The notes beneath the pieces are model-generated. The model was not told the origin of the DNA. It worked only from the letters and a program-made list of their open reading frames with translations, and did no database searches. A program made the translations under genes and the position numbers. Source: Natronococcus sp. A-GB7 (GTDB lineage Archaea > Halobacteriota > Halobacteria > Halobacteriales > Natrialbaceae). Taken from it: DNA of 64,000 bases. This document shows, in pieces, positions 42,712 to 51,892 of this stretch. The stretch's first letter is position 1. Each line of letters starts with the position of its first letter. The DNA lies in NCBI RefSeq assembly GCF_029688865.1, contig NZ_JARUKV010000014.1:59598-123597 (forward strand), written 5' to 3'.

Positions 42712-43308
42712 ATGTCGTCGATCGACAGCTCGCTTCCCGACGAAATCGCATCGGTTACCGATACCGACGACGACGGTCGACTCTCGAAAGACGTCATCTT
42801 CGAGCTCCTGAAAAACCGGCGCCGAAGGGAGGTCCTGGCGTATCTTCTCGAGGCCGACGAGACCGTTACCCTCGGCGAACTCGCCGAGCAGATCGCCGCC
42901 TGGGAGAACGATACGGACGTCAACGCGTTGAGCTCCGACCAGCGAAAGCGGGTGTACGTCGCGCTGTATCAGACGCATCTGCCGAAGATGGACGACGCCG
43001 GAATCGTCGAGTACGACCAGGATCGGGGGCTCATCACGCTGGCGGACAACGCCGATCTGCTCATGATGTATCTCGACACCGATACCCACCAGCAAGACCG
43101 GTGGGACCGGTGGTACGCCCTACTGAGCCTCGTCGGAATCGTCGTCGTCGCCGCGGCGACGATCGGGCTCCCGCCGCTCGCCGCCGTTCCGACGATAGCC
43201 CTGGCCGGGGCGGTCGTCGGCGCGTTCTCCCTGTTGACGGTCGTCCACGCCGTCACGAACCGGCAGGCCGAACGGACCGTCAACGGCAAACTCTCTCGAA
43301 TCGAGTGA
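42712..43308 (+). CDS. DUF7344-like winged-helix protein with two membrane helices
   Basis: 198 aa. Winged helix at about 25-120: DVIFELLKNRRRREVLAYLL, TLGELAEQIAAWE, YVALYQTHLPKMDDAGIVEY. Two hydrophobic segments follow at about 138-155 and 160-182, in which VVVAAATIGLPPLAAVPTIA marks the turn. Probably a membrane-tethered transcription regulator sensing an envelope or extracellular signal. An intact relative of the frameshifted gene at 35415. Target unknown. Confidence 0.8.
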   Translation: MSSIDSSLPDEIASVTDTDDDGRLSKDVIFELLKNRRRREVLAYLLEADETVTLGELAEQIAAWENDTDVNALSSDQRKRVYVALYQTHLPKMDDAGIVEYDQDRGLITLADNADLLMMYLDTDTHQQDRWDRWYALLSLVGIVVVAAATIGLPPLAAVPTIALAGAVVGAFSLLTVVHAVTNRQAERTVNGKLSRIE

Positions 43309-43612
43309 GCCTGCGGTCTCCGGTCGGCGACCGTCGCCCGAAACCCGCAGCGGCCACCGATGGCTCGGCCGCCGAGCTGAAAGCGGCCTCGAGCGTCGGC
43401 GAACGCTCGAGAAGGACTTTTATTTATCTAGCTCGTAGTGACGCTTGGCTCCCAGAACCGCCATCCAGTACCGGAACAGTTCGCGTGCCAGCTGCTGTTC
43501 CTGGCGTGGGAGCCGTCTTCTAACCGAGCAACGATTCGACGAGTGGCGACGCCGCGCGGACGTCGCGAACCGCCGCCGTCGCTACCGGCCGGAACGGGCC
43601 GCAGTCAGCCGC
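43309..43612. other. Convergent intergenic region
   Basis: 304 nt between two stop codons. The one AT-rich patch, ACTTTTATTTATCTAG at 43416-43431, may serve as terminator for either gene. On the minus strand a short frame ending at 43415 reads QQLARELFRYWMAVLGAK; it has no start or codon bias, and I do not call it a gene. Confidence 0.4.
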
Positions 43613-45388
43613 TCACTGATCGCGAGCGTTGTACTGCACGTCGACGGCCGCGTCGCCGGCGAGCTGGAACGCCGTGATCTCGCCCTCGAACCAGTAGGCG
43701 TCCTGCCAGTCGGAGACGGTGCCCCGAACGGTCGCCCCCTCGATGACGTCCTCGTCGTCGATCGAGGCGTCCCGGTACTCCGATTTGACGACCGTGCCGT
43801 CGACCGTAAAGGAGTACACGCTCGGCGCGTCGGTCTCGGTGCCGTCGATCACCAGCGCGTGGGGGAGCAACTCGCTGTCGCCGTACTCGTCGGGGTCGAT
43901 CTCCTCGCCGTCGACGGAGACTCGAGCCTCGCCCTCGGAGAACGTGACGTCGGCGAGCGTCCCCGAGAACCGGAACGTTCGGCTCCCGTCGGTCACGGAG
44001 TCCTGCACGGTCGAGCCGGAGCTCTGGATCTCCTCGTCGTCGGCCTCGATCGTCCCGTCGACCGTGATCTCGTAGCTCGCGGGCTCGCCGGTGCCCTCGA
44101 GCTCGAGGACGTGGGGCAGTTCGGGGCCGTACTCGTCGGGATCGATCTCCTCGCCGTCGAGGATCACGGTGGCGGGTCCGTCGACGGTGATGCTCTCTAC
44201 GTCGCCGTCGAACCGGAAGGCGTCGATCCAGTCGGCGACGCTGCCGTGGACCGTCCCGTCCTCGATCTCGAGGCCGTCGTCGATCGTCGCGCCCTCGTCG
44301 GTCGAGGGGACGACCTCGCCGTCGACGACGAACTCGTAGCGGGTCGCGTCCGACGCGTCGCCCTCGAAGCGGATTCGGTTCGGAAGTTCGGGTTCGTCCT
44401 CGTCTTCCTCCTCGTCGTCAGTTGAGGGTCTTGATCCCTGGCTGGCGCCGGCCGCGGCCTCCTCCGCGCTCGTCGGAACGCCGTCGGGAACCGAGAGGTC
44501 CGGATCGTTGGTGACCTCGCCGGTCTGGACCTGACCCTGTGTATCGCCGCTGTAGGAGCCCGATCGGAAGTCGATCGTCCCACCCTCGTGGGTGAGCAAC
44601 GCCGCGGCGTACGGGCCGGCGGCGAACTGCGAGTCTTCGATCGTGACCGGTCCCGGCGACCACGCCCAGACGGGTCGGCCGTGCTGTTCGGTGTAGCCAC
44701 CCCAGCCCCCGTTTGCCGTGGAGTAGTCGGTGTCGTCGTTGTACGCGACGCAGTCGACGATCTCGTCCGCGGCGCTCGCACACCGGAACGTCGCCACACC
44801 GTTGTTCTTGCCGTAACAGGACTCGAAGCGGACGCTGCCGCCGTTGGCCGTGTTCGAACAGTAGAAGCCGTTGTTCGGCCAGCCCTGAACGTTACAGTGT
44901 CGGAACGTGACGTCGGCGTTGCTGTCGCGGTGCAGGAAGATCGCGCCGGGTCCGTGGACGAAGCTCTCGCCGCTCTTGTTCGCTCCGTCGCCGAGGTAGA
45001 GGTTCTCGACGAGGACGTCACCGGAAGGAACGTTGATCGTCATCGCAAAGTCACCACCCTGGTAGAGTCCCGAGAAGCCGACGTTCCGGATCGTCGCGTC
45101 GGCGCCGGTGACGTTCAGCAGGATCCCGTTTCCGTTCGAGACGTCGATCAGCGTGTTCTCGAAGGTCTCTCCCTCGCCGATCTGGATCGTCTGTCCGCTG
45201 GCCTCGATGACGTCGTAGTCATCGTCGGCGCTCGCGACGCCCGCGAAGGCCGCCGCGGCGGTCGTCGTCCCGGCCAGCTTCAGGTAGGACCGTCGATCCA
45301 GTAATCCGGGATTACCGTTCGTTTCCGACGGCTCGTCGCCGTCACCGCCAAATCGCTCCGCATCCAGTACCGAAGGTTCGCGTGCCAT
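43613..45388 (-). CDS. Tat-exported beta-helix protein with three C-terminal repeats
   Basis: 591 aa. Tat signal at about 31-53 (DRRSYLKLAGTTTAAAAFAG). Right-handed parallel beta-helix at about 57-300 (TIRNVGFSGL, VTFRHCNVQGW and similar turns). An acidic linker at 321-333 follows, then three tandem beta domains of about 83 residues (336-421, 424-504, 508-591). Each domain has YEFxVDGxV in the first part; the first two end in DGEEIDPDEYG. Beta-helices of this type bind or cleave polysaccharides; no catalytic residues could be assigned. Paralogue of the gene at 45835. TATA box at 45415-45422 gives a leaderless start. Confidence 0.82.
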   Translation of the reverse strand: MAREPSVLDAERFGGDGDEPSETNGNPGLLDRRSYLKLAGTTTAAAAFAGVASADDDYDVIEASGQTIQIGEGETFENTLIDVSNGNGILLNVTGADATIRNVGFSGLYQGGDFAMTINVPSGDVLVENLYLGDGANKSGESFVHGPGAIFLHRDSNADVTFRHCNVQGWPNNGFYCSNTANGGSVRFESCYGKNNGVATFRCASAADEIVDCVAYNDDTDYSTANGGWGGYTEQHGRPVWAWSPGPVTIEDSQFAAGPYAAALLTHEGGTIDFRSGSYSGDTQGQVQTGEVTNDPDLSVPDGVPTSAEEAAAGASQGSRPSTDDEEEDEDEPELPNRIRFEGDASDATRYEFVVDGEVVPSTDEGATIDDGLEIEDGTVHGSVADWIDAFRFDGDVESITVDGPATVILDGEEIDPDEYGPELPHVLELEGTGEPASYEITVDGTIEADDEEIQSSGSTVQDSVTDGSRTFRFSGTLADVTFSEGEARVSVDGEEIDPDEYGDSELLPHALVIDGTETDAPSVYSFTVDGTVVKSEYRDASIDDEDVIEGATVRGTVSDWQDAYWFEGEITAFQLAGDAAVDVQYNARDQ

Positions 45389-45414
45389 TGCAATCGAGTA
45401 ATTCCGTACTACCC

Positions 45415-45422
45415 GTATAAAG
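45415..45422 (-). promoter_or_regulatory. TATA box of the 591-aa beta-helix gene
   Basis: CTTTATAC on the minus strand, 26-33 nt upstream of the ATG at 45388. Confidence 0.6.
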
Positions 45423-45687
45423 TTTCTCCTCTAGTTCGCATAAAATTAACAGACACTAAATCGGCGGTGGCGATTAGTTACGTAGATTTTCTATTTTATG
45501 CCACGGAATATTATATACACAAACACTCGACGGCTCTCGAGTAATCGCTGATTACCGGGCTCTGACGTTCGATCGGATCACCGATCGTCCGAAATAAGGA
45601 ACAGTTATTCCGGCCGGCACCCCGGATCGCGCTCGAGTCGCGGACGAAAGACGGATCGACAGGAGAAAAACGGCGGGTGGAGGGCCC

Positions 45688-45790
45688 GGCGAAGGGCCGT
45701 GTCAGCGGCGGACTGCGTCGGCGAAGAACCGCATCGGCGGAGGGCTGCATCAGCGGAGGACCGCAGCGGAGGGCTGCGTCAGCGGGGCAG
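45688..45790. repeat. Degenerate tandem repeat downstream of the second beta-helix gene
   Basis: About six imperfect units of 13-19 nt with the theme CGGAGGGCTGCATCAG (variants CGGCGAAGAACCGCAT, CGGAGGACCGCAG, CGGAGGGCTGCGTCAG). Starts 45 nt 3' of the paralogue's stop. The rest of the 446-nt gap (45389-45834) is AT-rich near 45410-45530, holds the TATA box of the first beta-helix gene, and has no gene. Confidence 0.6.
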
Positions 45791-45834
45791 TTCGCGGTGG
45801 CGCGGTGGAGGGCAGCGCCAGCGGGGATCGATCG

Positions 45835-46773
45835 TTACTCGCTCGCGGCTTCCTCGGCGCTCGTCGGGACGCCCTCGGGCACGAAGGCCTCGGGGTCGGT
45901 GCCGACGTCGTCGTCGAACCGGACGCTCGAGCCGTCGTGTTCGGCGACGCCGGCAGCGTCGTCGTAGTCGGTGTCGCTGACGACGACTTCCGTCCCGTTC
46001 CCGTTCGCGCCCGCGTCGATCGCCGTGTTCGCGCCGTTCATCTCGAGCTGGCAGCCCTCGACCTCGACGGTGCCGGGCGCCCACGCCCAGATGCCACGCC
46101 CCTCGAACCCCTCCTCGTCGACGAGGACGCTCGAGTTCGTCACCCGGCTGCCCTCGGTCGCGAGGCGGTAGTGGGAGACGTAACAGTTCGCGGCGAAACA
46201 GCCGTCGATGTGAACGGTGCCGCCGCCGGCGTTACCGGGCGCGGAGGCGTAGATCGCGTTGTCCGCGAACCCCTGGATGTTGAGGTTCCGGAAGTCGATG
46301 TGACCGGAGTGGTCGGGGTTGACCCAGAAGCCGGTCTGTCCGTGGCCGGTGCCGGACGCGTTCTGCGAGTCGGAGCCGTCGCCGAGGTAGACGTTCTCGA
46401 CGGTGCTCGTCGCCCCGCCGGTGTCGGCGACGCCGAACGTCGCGGAGCCGGCGCCGGAGGTGTTCTCGCCGTGGAAGCCGACGTTTCGGATCGTCCAGTC
46501 GCTCCCCTCGGCGATGACGGTGATGTCACCTCCGGTGGTCATGTCGATCAGCTTGTTCTCCCAGGTCTCGCCGTCGCTGATCGTGACGGTCTGGCCTTCG
46601 GCTTCGATAACCTCGTACTGCTCGTCGGCGGCGGCGGCGCCCGTTGCACCAACCGAGACCGCTGCCGTTGCAACCGCTGCGAGAGACTGCACGTAGCTCC
46701 GACGGGTTAAGGACGTGTTACCGCCTGTATTCGTCGCGTTACTCGCATCGGTTGTACGGGGTTGCTGCGCCAT
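45835..46773 (-). CDS. Tat-exported beta-helix protein (shorter paralogue)
   Basis: 312 aa. Tat signal TRRSYVQSLAAVATAAVSVG, then a parallel beta-helix resembling the 591-aa neighbour throughout: YEVIEAEGQTVTI versus YDVIEASGQTIQI, IRNVGFHG, VENVYLGDGS, GIWAWAPGTVEVE. It ends in the shared tail PEGVPTSAEEAASE and lacks the three C-terminal repeats. ATG at 46773, with TTTATG about 30 nt upstream. Duplication of a secreted or cell-surface carbohydrate-active scaffold is likely; catalytic function unproven. Confidence 0.82.
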   Translation of the reverse strand: MAQQPRTTDASNATNTGGNTSLTRRSYVQSLAAVATAAVSVGATGAAAADEQYEVIEAEGQTVTISDGETWENKLIDMTTGGDITVIAEGSDWTIRNVGFHGENTSGAGSATFGVADTGGATSTVENVYLGDGSDSQNASGTGHGQTGFWVNPDHSGHIDFRNLNIQGFADNAIYASAPGNAGGGTVHIDGCFAANCYVSHYRLATEGSRVTNSSVLVDEEGFEGRGIWAWAPGTVEVEGCQLEMNGANTAIDAGANGNGTEVVVSDTDYDDAAGVAEHDGSSVRFDDDVGTDPEAFVPEGVPTSAEEAASE

Positions 46774-47101
46774 ACAGTTTCGTAACCCGGCCTTACGGGA
46801 CATAAACCTTTTCTTGTCATCTTGGGTTAAATTTACAGATTATATTGTACACGTTACCTATTCAGACAGAATGTAGAGCGGTTCCGTTACGAACATACGA
46901 AAGTCGGTCGAGGGTATCGGTCTCGCAGCGACGACAGTGAAGGCGTGGTTTCGGGGACGGCGTCGACCTCATCGCTCGAGTAACCACGACCTTCGTCGGC
47001 GAAATCCGTATTTGTCTATGATCGTTCGTGAACAAGACGCTATTACCAGCTCGAAGCCGGCAGTCCGACGGGACGACGACCGTGACTCACTCGCGGTCGA
47101 C
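46774..47101. other. Intergenic region, no gene seen
   Basis: 328 nt. AT-rich near 46795-46865 (promoter of the beta-helix gene). The rest is ordinary GC-rich DNA without supported features. Confidence 0.5.
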
Positions 47102-48898
47102 CTACTCGTCGTCCTCACCCGCGACCGCGTACATCCGGAAGTCGTCGTTGGAGATCACCCGGTCAGCTGACGGATCGTACTCGAGCCCGCGATAGGCCGT
47201 CTCCTCGTATCGAAGCCCCTGGTAGACGTCAAACTCGCGGGTCTCGTCGAACGAGGAGACGACGAGGTAGTGATCCGCATCGTTGTACGCGCCGCTGTAG
47301 TTCCCGTCGTTGAACGCCTCGGCGTCGAGTTCGCCGCTGGCCGCGGTGCCCGCGGTCAGCGACTCCTCACCCTCGAGTCCGTTGATGCCGTGATCGAGCC
47401 GGTACGGGTCGTAACCGATCCCCGCGTACGGCGTGTCGTCGGCGCCGCGGTCCATCCCGACCTCGTAGCCGTTGAACGTCGCTTCGGGGACGTGCTGGCC
47501 GGGACTGTAGATGATCGGCGAGGCGTAGACGGTCATCAGTCCGAGCACGAGACAGCCACCGAGCACCACCGCCGCGACGGCGTTCGCACCGGGCCTCGAG
47601 ACGAATCGGGAGAGCCCGCCTACCCCGTGTGCGATGGCAACCCCGGCGAGGATCGTCAGCAGGACGTAGATAAAGCCCATCTGCCGGAACGCCATGTTGG
47701 GCGTCCCGAGGAAGTAGAGGAGGAACATTCCGCCGAGCGGGACAAGCGCGGCGGTGAAGTACGTGACGAGCGACCGTCCCTCCGCGTCCAGTCTCGTCCG
47801 GCCGATCACGGCAAGCAGCAGGAACAGCCCGACGACGAGTCCGATCAGGGCGGCGTCGAGAAACATCGTGACGAACAGCTCCGCGAGGCTGCCGCCGATC
47901 TCGGTGAGCGACCCGCCCTGCTGGTCGATCTCCTCGCCTCCGCCGACGTCGGCCGCGAAGATGCCCGTGACGAACCCCTCGACGGCGTCGCGGAACCGCT
48001 GGTTGGTCACCGCCCAGAGGCCGAAGATCGTCCCGAGGACGACCGTCTGGGTGTGCAGCGTCGGCTGCTCGAGCATCGGGTGATCGGTGTAGCGCCTGCG
48101 AGCGAGGTACTGGACGCCGCTTACGGCCGCGACGAAGACGACGACGTTGACCATCTGCTGGGGGTGGACCAGCAGGAGGGCGATCGCCGAGAGGTACACC
48201 AGGATGCTAAACGGAGAGACGCCGAGCGGAAGCCGCTCGATCGTCGCGCGCCGACGGAGGAACGCGACGACCGCGAAGACGACGACGGGAACGAGAAACA
48301 GCGCGTTCGAGTTGGTGTGGACACCCATATGGGTCGCGACGTTGTTGATCGGCAACACCATCCAGGAGACGATCCCCGCGACACCGACCGCGAGCGCGTT
48401 TCCGCTCAGATCCCGCACGGCGAGGGGGACGAAGATCAGGAACGGAACGAACACCACCACCAGCGCGAACAGCAGTCCGCGCTCGATCGGGATCCCGCCG
48501 AGGAAGTAGAAGATCGCGCCCAGCGAGTGGACGGCCGGGTAGAACAGCTCGTGGGCCGCCATCTCCCCCTCGACGATGTCCCTGGTCCAGCCCAGATGCG
48601 AGAGGGCGTCGCCCATCCCGTAGAAGTAGTAGCCTCGGATCACCGGTAGGCTCACTATCGACGTCACCGTCGCGGCGCCGAGCCCGATCCCGATCGCCTG
48701 CTGGCGGCCGTAACAGGCCAGGCTCGCGCTGACAGCGATCGCGAGCGCCAGCGCGAACGCGATCCAGACCGCCGTCGGCGTCCCGGTGTAGACCGACGAC
48801 TCGTAGGTGGTCGCGGGTGCGTCGCGGGCGAGCGCGATCCCTGCGGCGAGCGCGAGAAAGCCGACGGCGAAGAGCCAGTCGAGCGCCGATCGGTTCAT
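47102..48898 (-). CDS. Polytopic membrane protein, probable GT-C-type glycosyltransferase
   Basis: 598 aa with about 12-13 transmembrane helices in residues 8-450 and a soluble C-terminal domain (about 455-598). After helix 2 the loop reads GYYFYGMGDALSHLGWTRDI, then LFYPAVHSLGAIFYFLGGIP. This is the acidic-loop (D-x-x-x-H) plus FYP pattern of GT-C enzymes such as oligosaccharyl- and mannosyltransferases using lipid-linked sugars. Function is inferred. ATG at 48898 is preferred to an in-frame GTG at 48940. An ATAACAAA element lies 74 nt upstream of the ATG (32 nt from the GTG). Confidence 0.6.
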   Translation of the reverse strand: MNRSALDWLFAVGFLALAAGIALARDAPATTYESSVYTGTPTAVWIAFALALAIAVSASLACYGRQQAIGIGLGAATVTSIVSLPVIRGYYFYGMGDALSHLGWTRDIVEGEMAAHELFYPAVHSLGAIFYFLGGIPIERGLLFALVVVFVPFLIFVPLAVRDLSGNALAVGVAGIVSWMVLPINNVATHMGVHTNSNALFLVPVVVFAVVAFLRRRATIERLPLGVSPFSILVYLSAIALLLVHPQQMVNVVVFVAAVSGVQYLARRRYTDHPMLEQPTLHTQTVVLGTIFGLWAVTNQRFRDAVEGFVTGIFAADVGGGEEIDQQGGSLTEIGGSLAELFVTMFLDAALIGLVVGLFLLLAVIGRTRLDAEGRSLVTYFTAALVPLGGMFLLYFLGTPNMAFRQMGFIYVLLTILAGVAIAHGVGGLSRFVSRPGANAVAAVVLGGCLVLGLMTVYASPIIYSPGQHVPEATFNGYEVGMDRGADDTPYAGIGYDPYRLDHGINGLEGEESLTAGTAASGELDAEAFNDGNYSGAYNDADHYLVVSSFDETREFDVYQGLRYEETAYRGLEYDPSADRVISNDDFRMYAVAGEDDE

Positions 48899-48969
48899 AG
48901 GCTGGCGGTCCGACGTCTCCTCGATCGTGTCTCGATACACATGTCCTGCCGCGAGCGACGTCGACGGCG

Positions 48970-48984
48970 GGGTTTGTTATAGGG
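48970..48984 (-). promoter_or_regulatory. ATAACAAA promoter element, copy 2
   Basis: TTCCCTATAACAAACC on the minus strand, core at 48980-48973. Points toward the GT-C-type gene. The rest of the 364-nt divergent gap (48899-49262) shows no gene and no second copy facing the PP-loop gene. Confidence 0.55.
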
Positions 48985-49262
48985 AACCTACAGATATTCC
49001 GGCTCCGACGCCCGTTCGAGCCCGTCTGTAGCCCGAGAGTTGAAGCTGACGCGACGATCGATCGAAACCCCTCGACCGACGACGTCCGTCGAGAGCCCGG
49101 CTCGACGGCGCGTTCACCGGATCGTCGCCTCCGGCGACGAGTATGCCGACCCTGTCCGGATCGGACGAACGGCTACGGTCCGATTTCTCCGGTTGCGGAC
49201 GATCAACGACGCTGATGCTTTTTGTGCGCCCTCGGCGTGCTCTGGGAGAGACGAGCCACTAC

Positions 49263-50582
49263 ATGAGTGCTATCATCATCGAACGGCCGACCGTCGACGG
49301 GCGAACCCTCGAGTGTGAGGCCCGCGCCACGCCCGACCTCGAGCGGTTCCTGACCGGCGAGCCGTTCCGAACCGAGTACGACGTGCCGATCGCCGAAGTC
49401 CCCGAGGGGATCCTCGCGATCCCCGTCCTCGCGCAGGTCTGTCCCGTCGCGTGGGCCAACGGCGCCGACGTCTACGTCGAGGCGGTCGACGCGACGTTCG
49501 CCCGCGCGCTCGAGGACGTGAGGCAAACCCTCTGTGGGATGTACGACTTCCTCGAGGGCGGTACCCTCTACGCGCGGCGCACGATCGATCCCGACCCGTC
49601 GGCGGACGGCGAGGGTGACAGCGAGAGCGGCCTGCTGTTTACGGGGGGCGTCGACTCGACGTGTTCGTACGTCTGCCACCGCGAGGAGGAGCCGACGCTG
49701 ATCAGCATCCGCGGCTGGACGATCACGCCCGATCCCGCCGACGACGAGAAGTGGCGCCACCTCACGGACCGCGTCGAGTCGTTCGCCGCCGAACGGGGCC
49801 TCGAGACGGCCTTCCTCGAGTCGAACATGCTTTCGTTCCTCGATCATCCGATGCTACTGGCTCACTACAAACGCCACGTCGACGGCGCCTGGTACAGCTC
49901 CGTCGGCCACGGGCTCGGCCTGCTCGGGCTCTGTGCCCCGCTGGCTTACGCGCGCGGGATGACGAACCTCTACGTCGCCGCCACCCACTGGGACGGAATC
50001 GATCTCGAGTGGGGTTCCCGTCCCGACATCGACGACAACGTCCGAATGGACGGCACTCGGTGTCACCACGACTGTTACGAGCTCACCCGCCAGGAACGGC
50101 TCGACGCCATCGCCGACTACGTCGCGAGCGACGCCCCCGGTCTCGAGCTCCAGACCTGCAACGTCCGAATGGACGGCAACTGCGGACGCTGCGAGAAGTG
50201 TTACCGGACCGCCGTTGGCCTCCGGCTCGCGGGGCTCGACCCGACCGACCATGGCTACCCCTTCGCCGACCACGAGTACGAGCGACTCCGGGTCGCCCTC
50301 GAGGGCGGCGAGTGGGTGCTTGGCCAGGACGAGCGCTACATGTGGGAAGACATCCGCGAGCGCGCCCGCGAAACCGAGCCCGAGTCGGCGACCGAACGGG
50401 CGTTCTTCGAGTGGCTCGAGACGGCCGATCTCGCAGAACTCGTCTCGGAGTCGGGGCCGCCGCTGTCCCACCGGCTCCTCCACGCGGGTGCCCGAAACGC
50501 GCCCAGCAGCGTCTACAACAGGCTGTATCCGGCCTGGACGGCCGCCAGGACAGGACTTCGACTGGTTCGATCCGATCGATGA
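49263..50582 (+). CDS. PP-loop ATP-pyrophosphatase with zinc motif
   Basis: 439 aa. PP-loop FTGGVDSTCSY at residues 126-136 binds ATP pyrophosphate. A Cys cluster CNVRMDGNCGRCEKC near residue 300 recalls the zinc site of QueC-like enzymes. Such enzymes activate a carboxylate or amide by adenylation, e.g. amidation of sugars in surface polysaccharides or tRNA-base synthesis. Its position in glycan cluster B favours sugar or carboxylate modification; this is inference. The start at 49263 (MSAIIIERP) is chosen because the upstream 40 codons lack codon bias. Confidence 0.7.
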   Translation: MSAIIIERPTVDGRTLECEARATPDLERFLTGEPFRTEYDVPIAEVPEGILAIPVLAQVCPVAWANGADVYVEAVDATFARALEDVRQTLCGMYDFLEGGTLYARRTIDPDPSADGEGDSESGLLFTGGVDSTCSYVCHREEEPTLISIRGWTITPDPADDEKWRHLTDRVESFAAERGLETAFLESNMLSFLDHPMLLAHYKRHVDGAWYSSVGHGLGLLGLCAPLAYARGMTNLYVAATHWDGIDLEWGSRPDIDDNVRMDGTRCHHDCYELTRQERLDAIADYVASDAPGLELQTCNVRMDGNCGRCEKCYRTAVGLRLAGLDPTDHGYPFADHEYERLRVALEGGEWVLGQDERYMWEDIRERARETEPESATERAFFEWLETADLAELVSESGPPLSHRLLHAGARNAPSSVYNRLYPAWTAARTGLRLVRSDR

Positions 50583-50713
50583 CGGGGTTCCGCTCAGGGG
50601 AACACTCGATCGGCGATCGAGAGCTCGCCGTAAGTGAGCCGGACCCAGGAACAGACGAGCGCGAGGCCGATCGCTAGCCTGACGAGCCACAGTTCGACGC
50701 TGGCGAGCAGTGA

Positions 50714-50830
50714 CGGTTCGAGGGCGTCGGCTACGACCACGAGCGACGGGAGGGCCACGGACACGTCGTCCAGGCGACCGGGCCGGAGCGGTTCGTCGAC
50801 AAGGTGCTCGCGTTCCTCGAGGGCTCGAGG
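50714..50830 (+). pseudogene. Relic 3' end of an alpha/beta-hydrolase gene
   Basis: After a TGA at 50711 the frame reads RFEGVGYDHERREGHGHVVQ and then ATGPERFVDKVLAFLEG. This is the look of the catalytic-His C-terminus of S9-type or other alpha/beta hydrolases (EGHG followed by VLAFLE). No upstream part of such a gene exists before the PP-loop gene ends at 50582. Decayed remnant; the assignment is tentative. Confidence 0.4.
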
Positions 50831-50894
50831 TGGGGTCCCGGCGCGTCGCGTCGCCGGCCCAACGCTGATTTCCGTCGAGGTGGAACGCGAGGCC

Positions 50895-51332
50895 GTGTAC
50901 GATCGCGTACTGCTGGCTACCGACGGGAGCGACAACGCCGAGCTGGCTGCTCAACGGGCGATCGAGATGGCAGACTGCCACGACGCCGCGTTGCACGTCC
51001 TCTACGTTGCGGAGAAGACGACGGAGGATCCGGCCCGGAAGGGCGTCGAGGAGAAGATCGCCGAGGAGCTGAACAGGGGCGAGAGCGTTACCGAGGACGT
51101 CGAGACGCGGGCTACAGAGAACGGAATCGAGGTCGAGACGACCGTCGAACCCGGCGTGCCGCGGACGATGATCGAGAACTACGCCGCCGACCGCGAGATC
51201 GGACTGGTCGTCCTCGGCTCGACGGGTGCCTCCGGCGTGACAGAGAAGCTGGTCGGCACGGTCGCAAAGTACGTCGTCAACGAGGCCCCCGCCGACGTCT
51301 TCGTCGTGCGTCCGGACTCCCGACTCGAGTAG
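50895..51332 (+). CDS. Universal stress protein (UspA family)
   Basis: 145-aa Usp with YDRVLLATDGSDNAELAAQR at the start and the ATP-binding motif VLGSTGASGVTEKLVGTV. GTG at 50895 gives the usual M-YDR start; GTG at 50880 (five codons earlier, with GAGGTG overlapping it) is the alternative. No ATG fits. Placed after the hydrolase relic and outside the motif-bearing glycan units. Confidence 0.85.
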   Translation: MYDRVLLATDGSDNAELAAQRAIEMADCHDAALHVLYVAEKTTEDPARKGVEEKIAEELNRGESVTEDVETRATENGIEVETTVEPGVPRTMIENYAADREIGLVVLGSTGASGVTEKLVGTVAKYVVNEAPADVFVVRPDSRLE

Positions 51333-51385
51333 ACAGCTCGACTTCCGATCGGAGTTCGGAGGAAAATCGGGCGTGGCGGCGACTG

Positions 51386-51787
51386 CTACCGATCGAGCGG
51401 ATCGTCGTCGTCCTCGGGCTCGTCGATATCGACGTTGATCGGATCGGTATCCTCGCGTTCGCGCTCGCGGCGGCCGGCGCTGTCCCCGCCGACGGGGATC
51501 TTCGTTCGGAGGTCGGACGCGAACGACTGGACCTGATCGACCAGCGTGCTTACTTCCTCCTCGAACTCCTCGACGGATCGCTCGACGTAGTGGACCCGCT
51601 GTGCGGGGATCCGTCGAACGATGTCACGACCGTCTTCGTCTTCGTCCGTCTTGATGATCCAGTGGTCCTGGAAGTAGGCGACGTGTTCGTTCGGGACCGT
51701 CTTTCTGACGGTACCCTCGTCGGGTTCGTCGTAGACGATCGTTGCCTCTCCGACGTCGCGCTCGAGCTCGAGATCCTCGTCGACCAT
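51386..51787 (-). CDS. Uncharacterised acidic haloarchaeal protein, 133 aa
   Basis: Starts MVDEDLELERDVGEATIVYD. It has a beta-rich N-terminal half (TVPNEHVAYFQDHWIIKTDE), then an amphipathic helix (SVEEFEEEVSTLVDQVQSFA) and a disordered acidic tail. No membrane segment and no cysteine. G/C third positions and an intact ATG support it as a gene. Convergent with the Usp gene. Confidence 0.7.
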   Translation of the reverse strand: MVDEDLELERDVGEATIVYDEPDEGTVRKTVPNEHVAYFQDHWIIKTDEDEDGRDIVRRIPAQRVHYVERSVEEFEEEVSTLVDQVQSFASDLRTKIPVGGDSAGRREREREDTDPINVDIDEPEDDDDPLDR

Positions 51788-51892
51788 GCATGACGGTCCG
51801 GGCCGATACGGGGTAGTCGCTGTGCTTGCAGGCCGCGGGTTTCGGGGCCGAGGGCCCTCGTTCGAGGGCGGGCTCTGCGGGCCCGTAGCTCG

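Noticed and set aside
43415..43530. Minus-strand frame ending in a protein-like QQLARELFRYWMAVLGAK segment
   Set aside because: No start codon or promoter, upstream codons lack bias, and no family is recognised; could be a relic but is too short to call.
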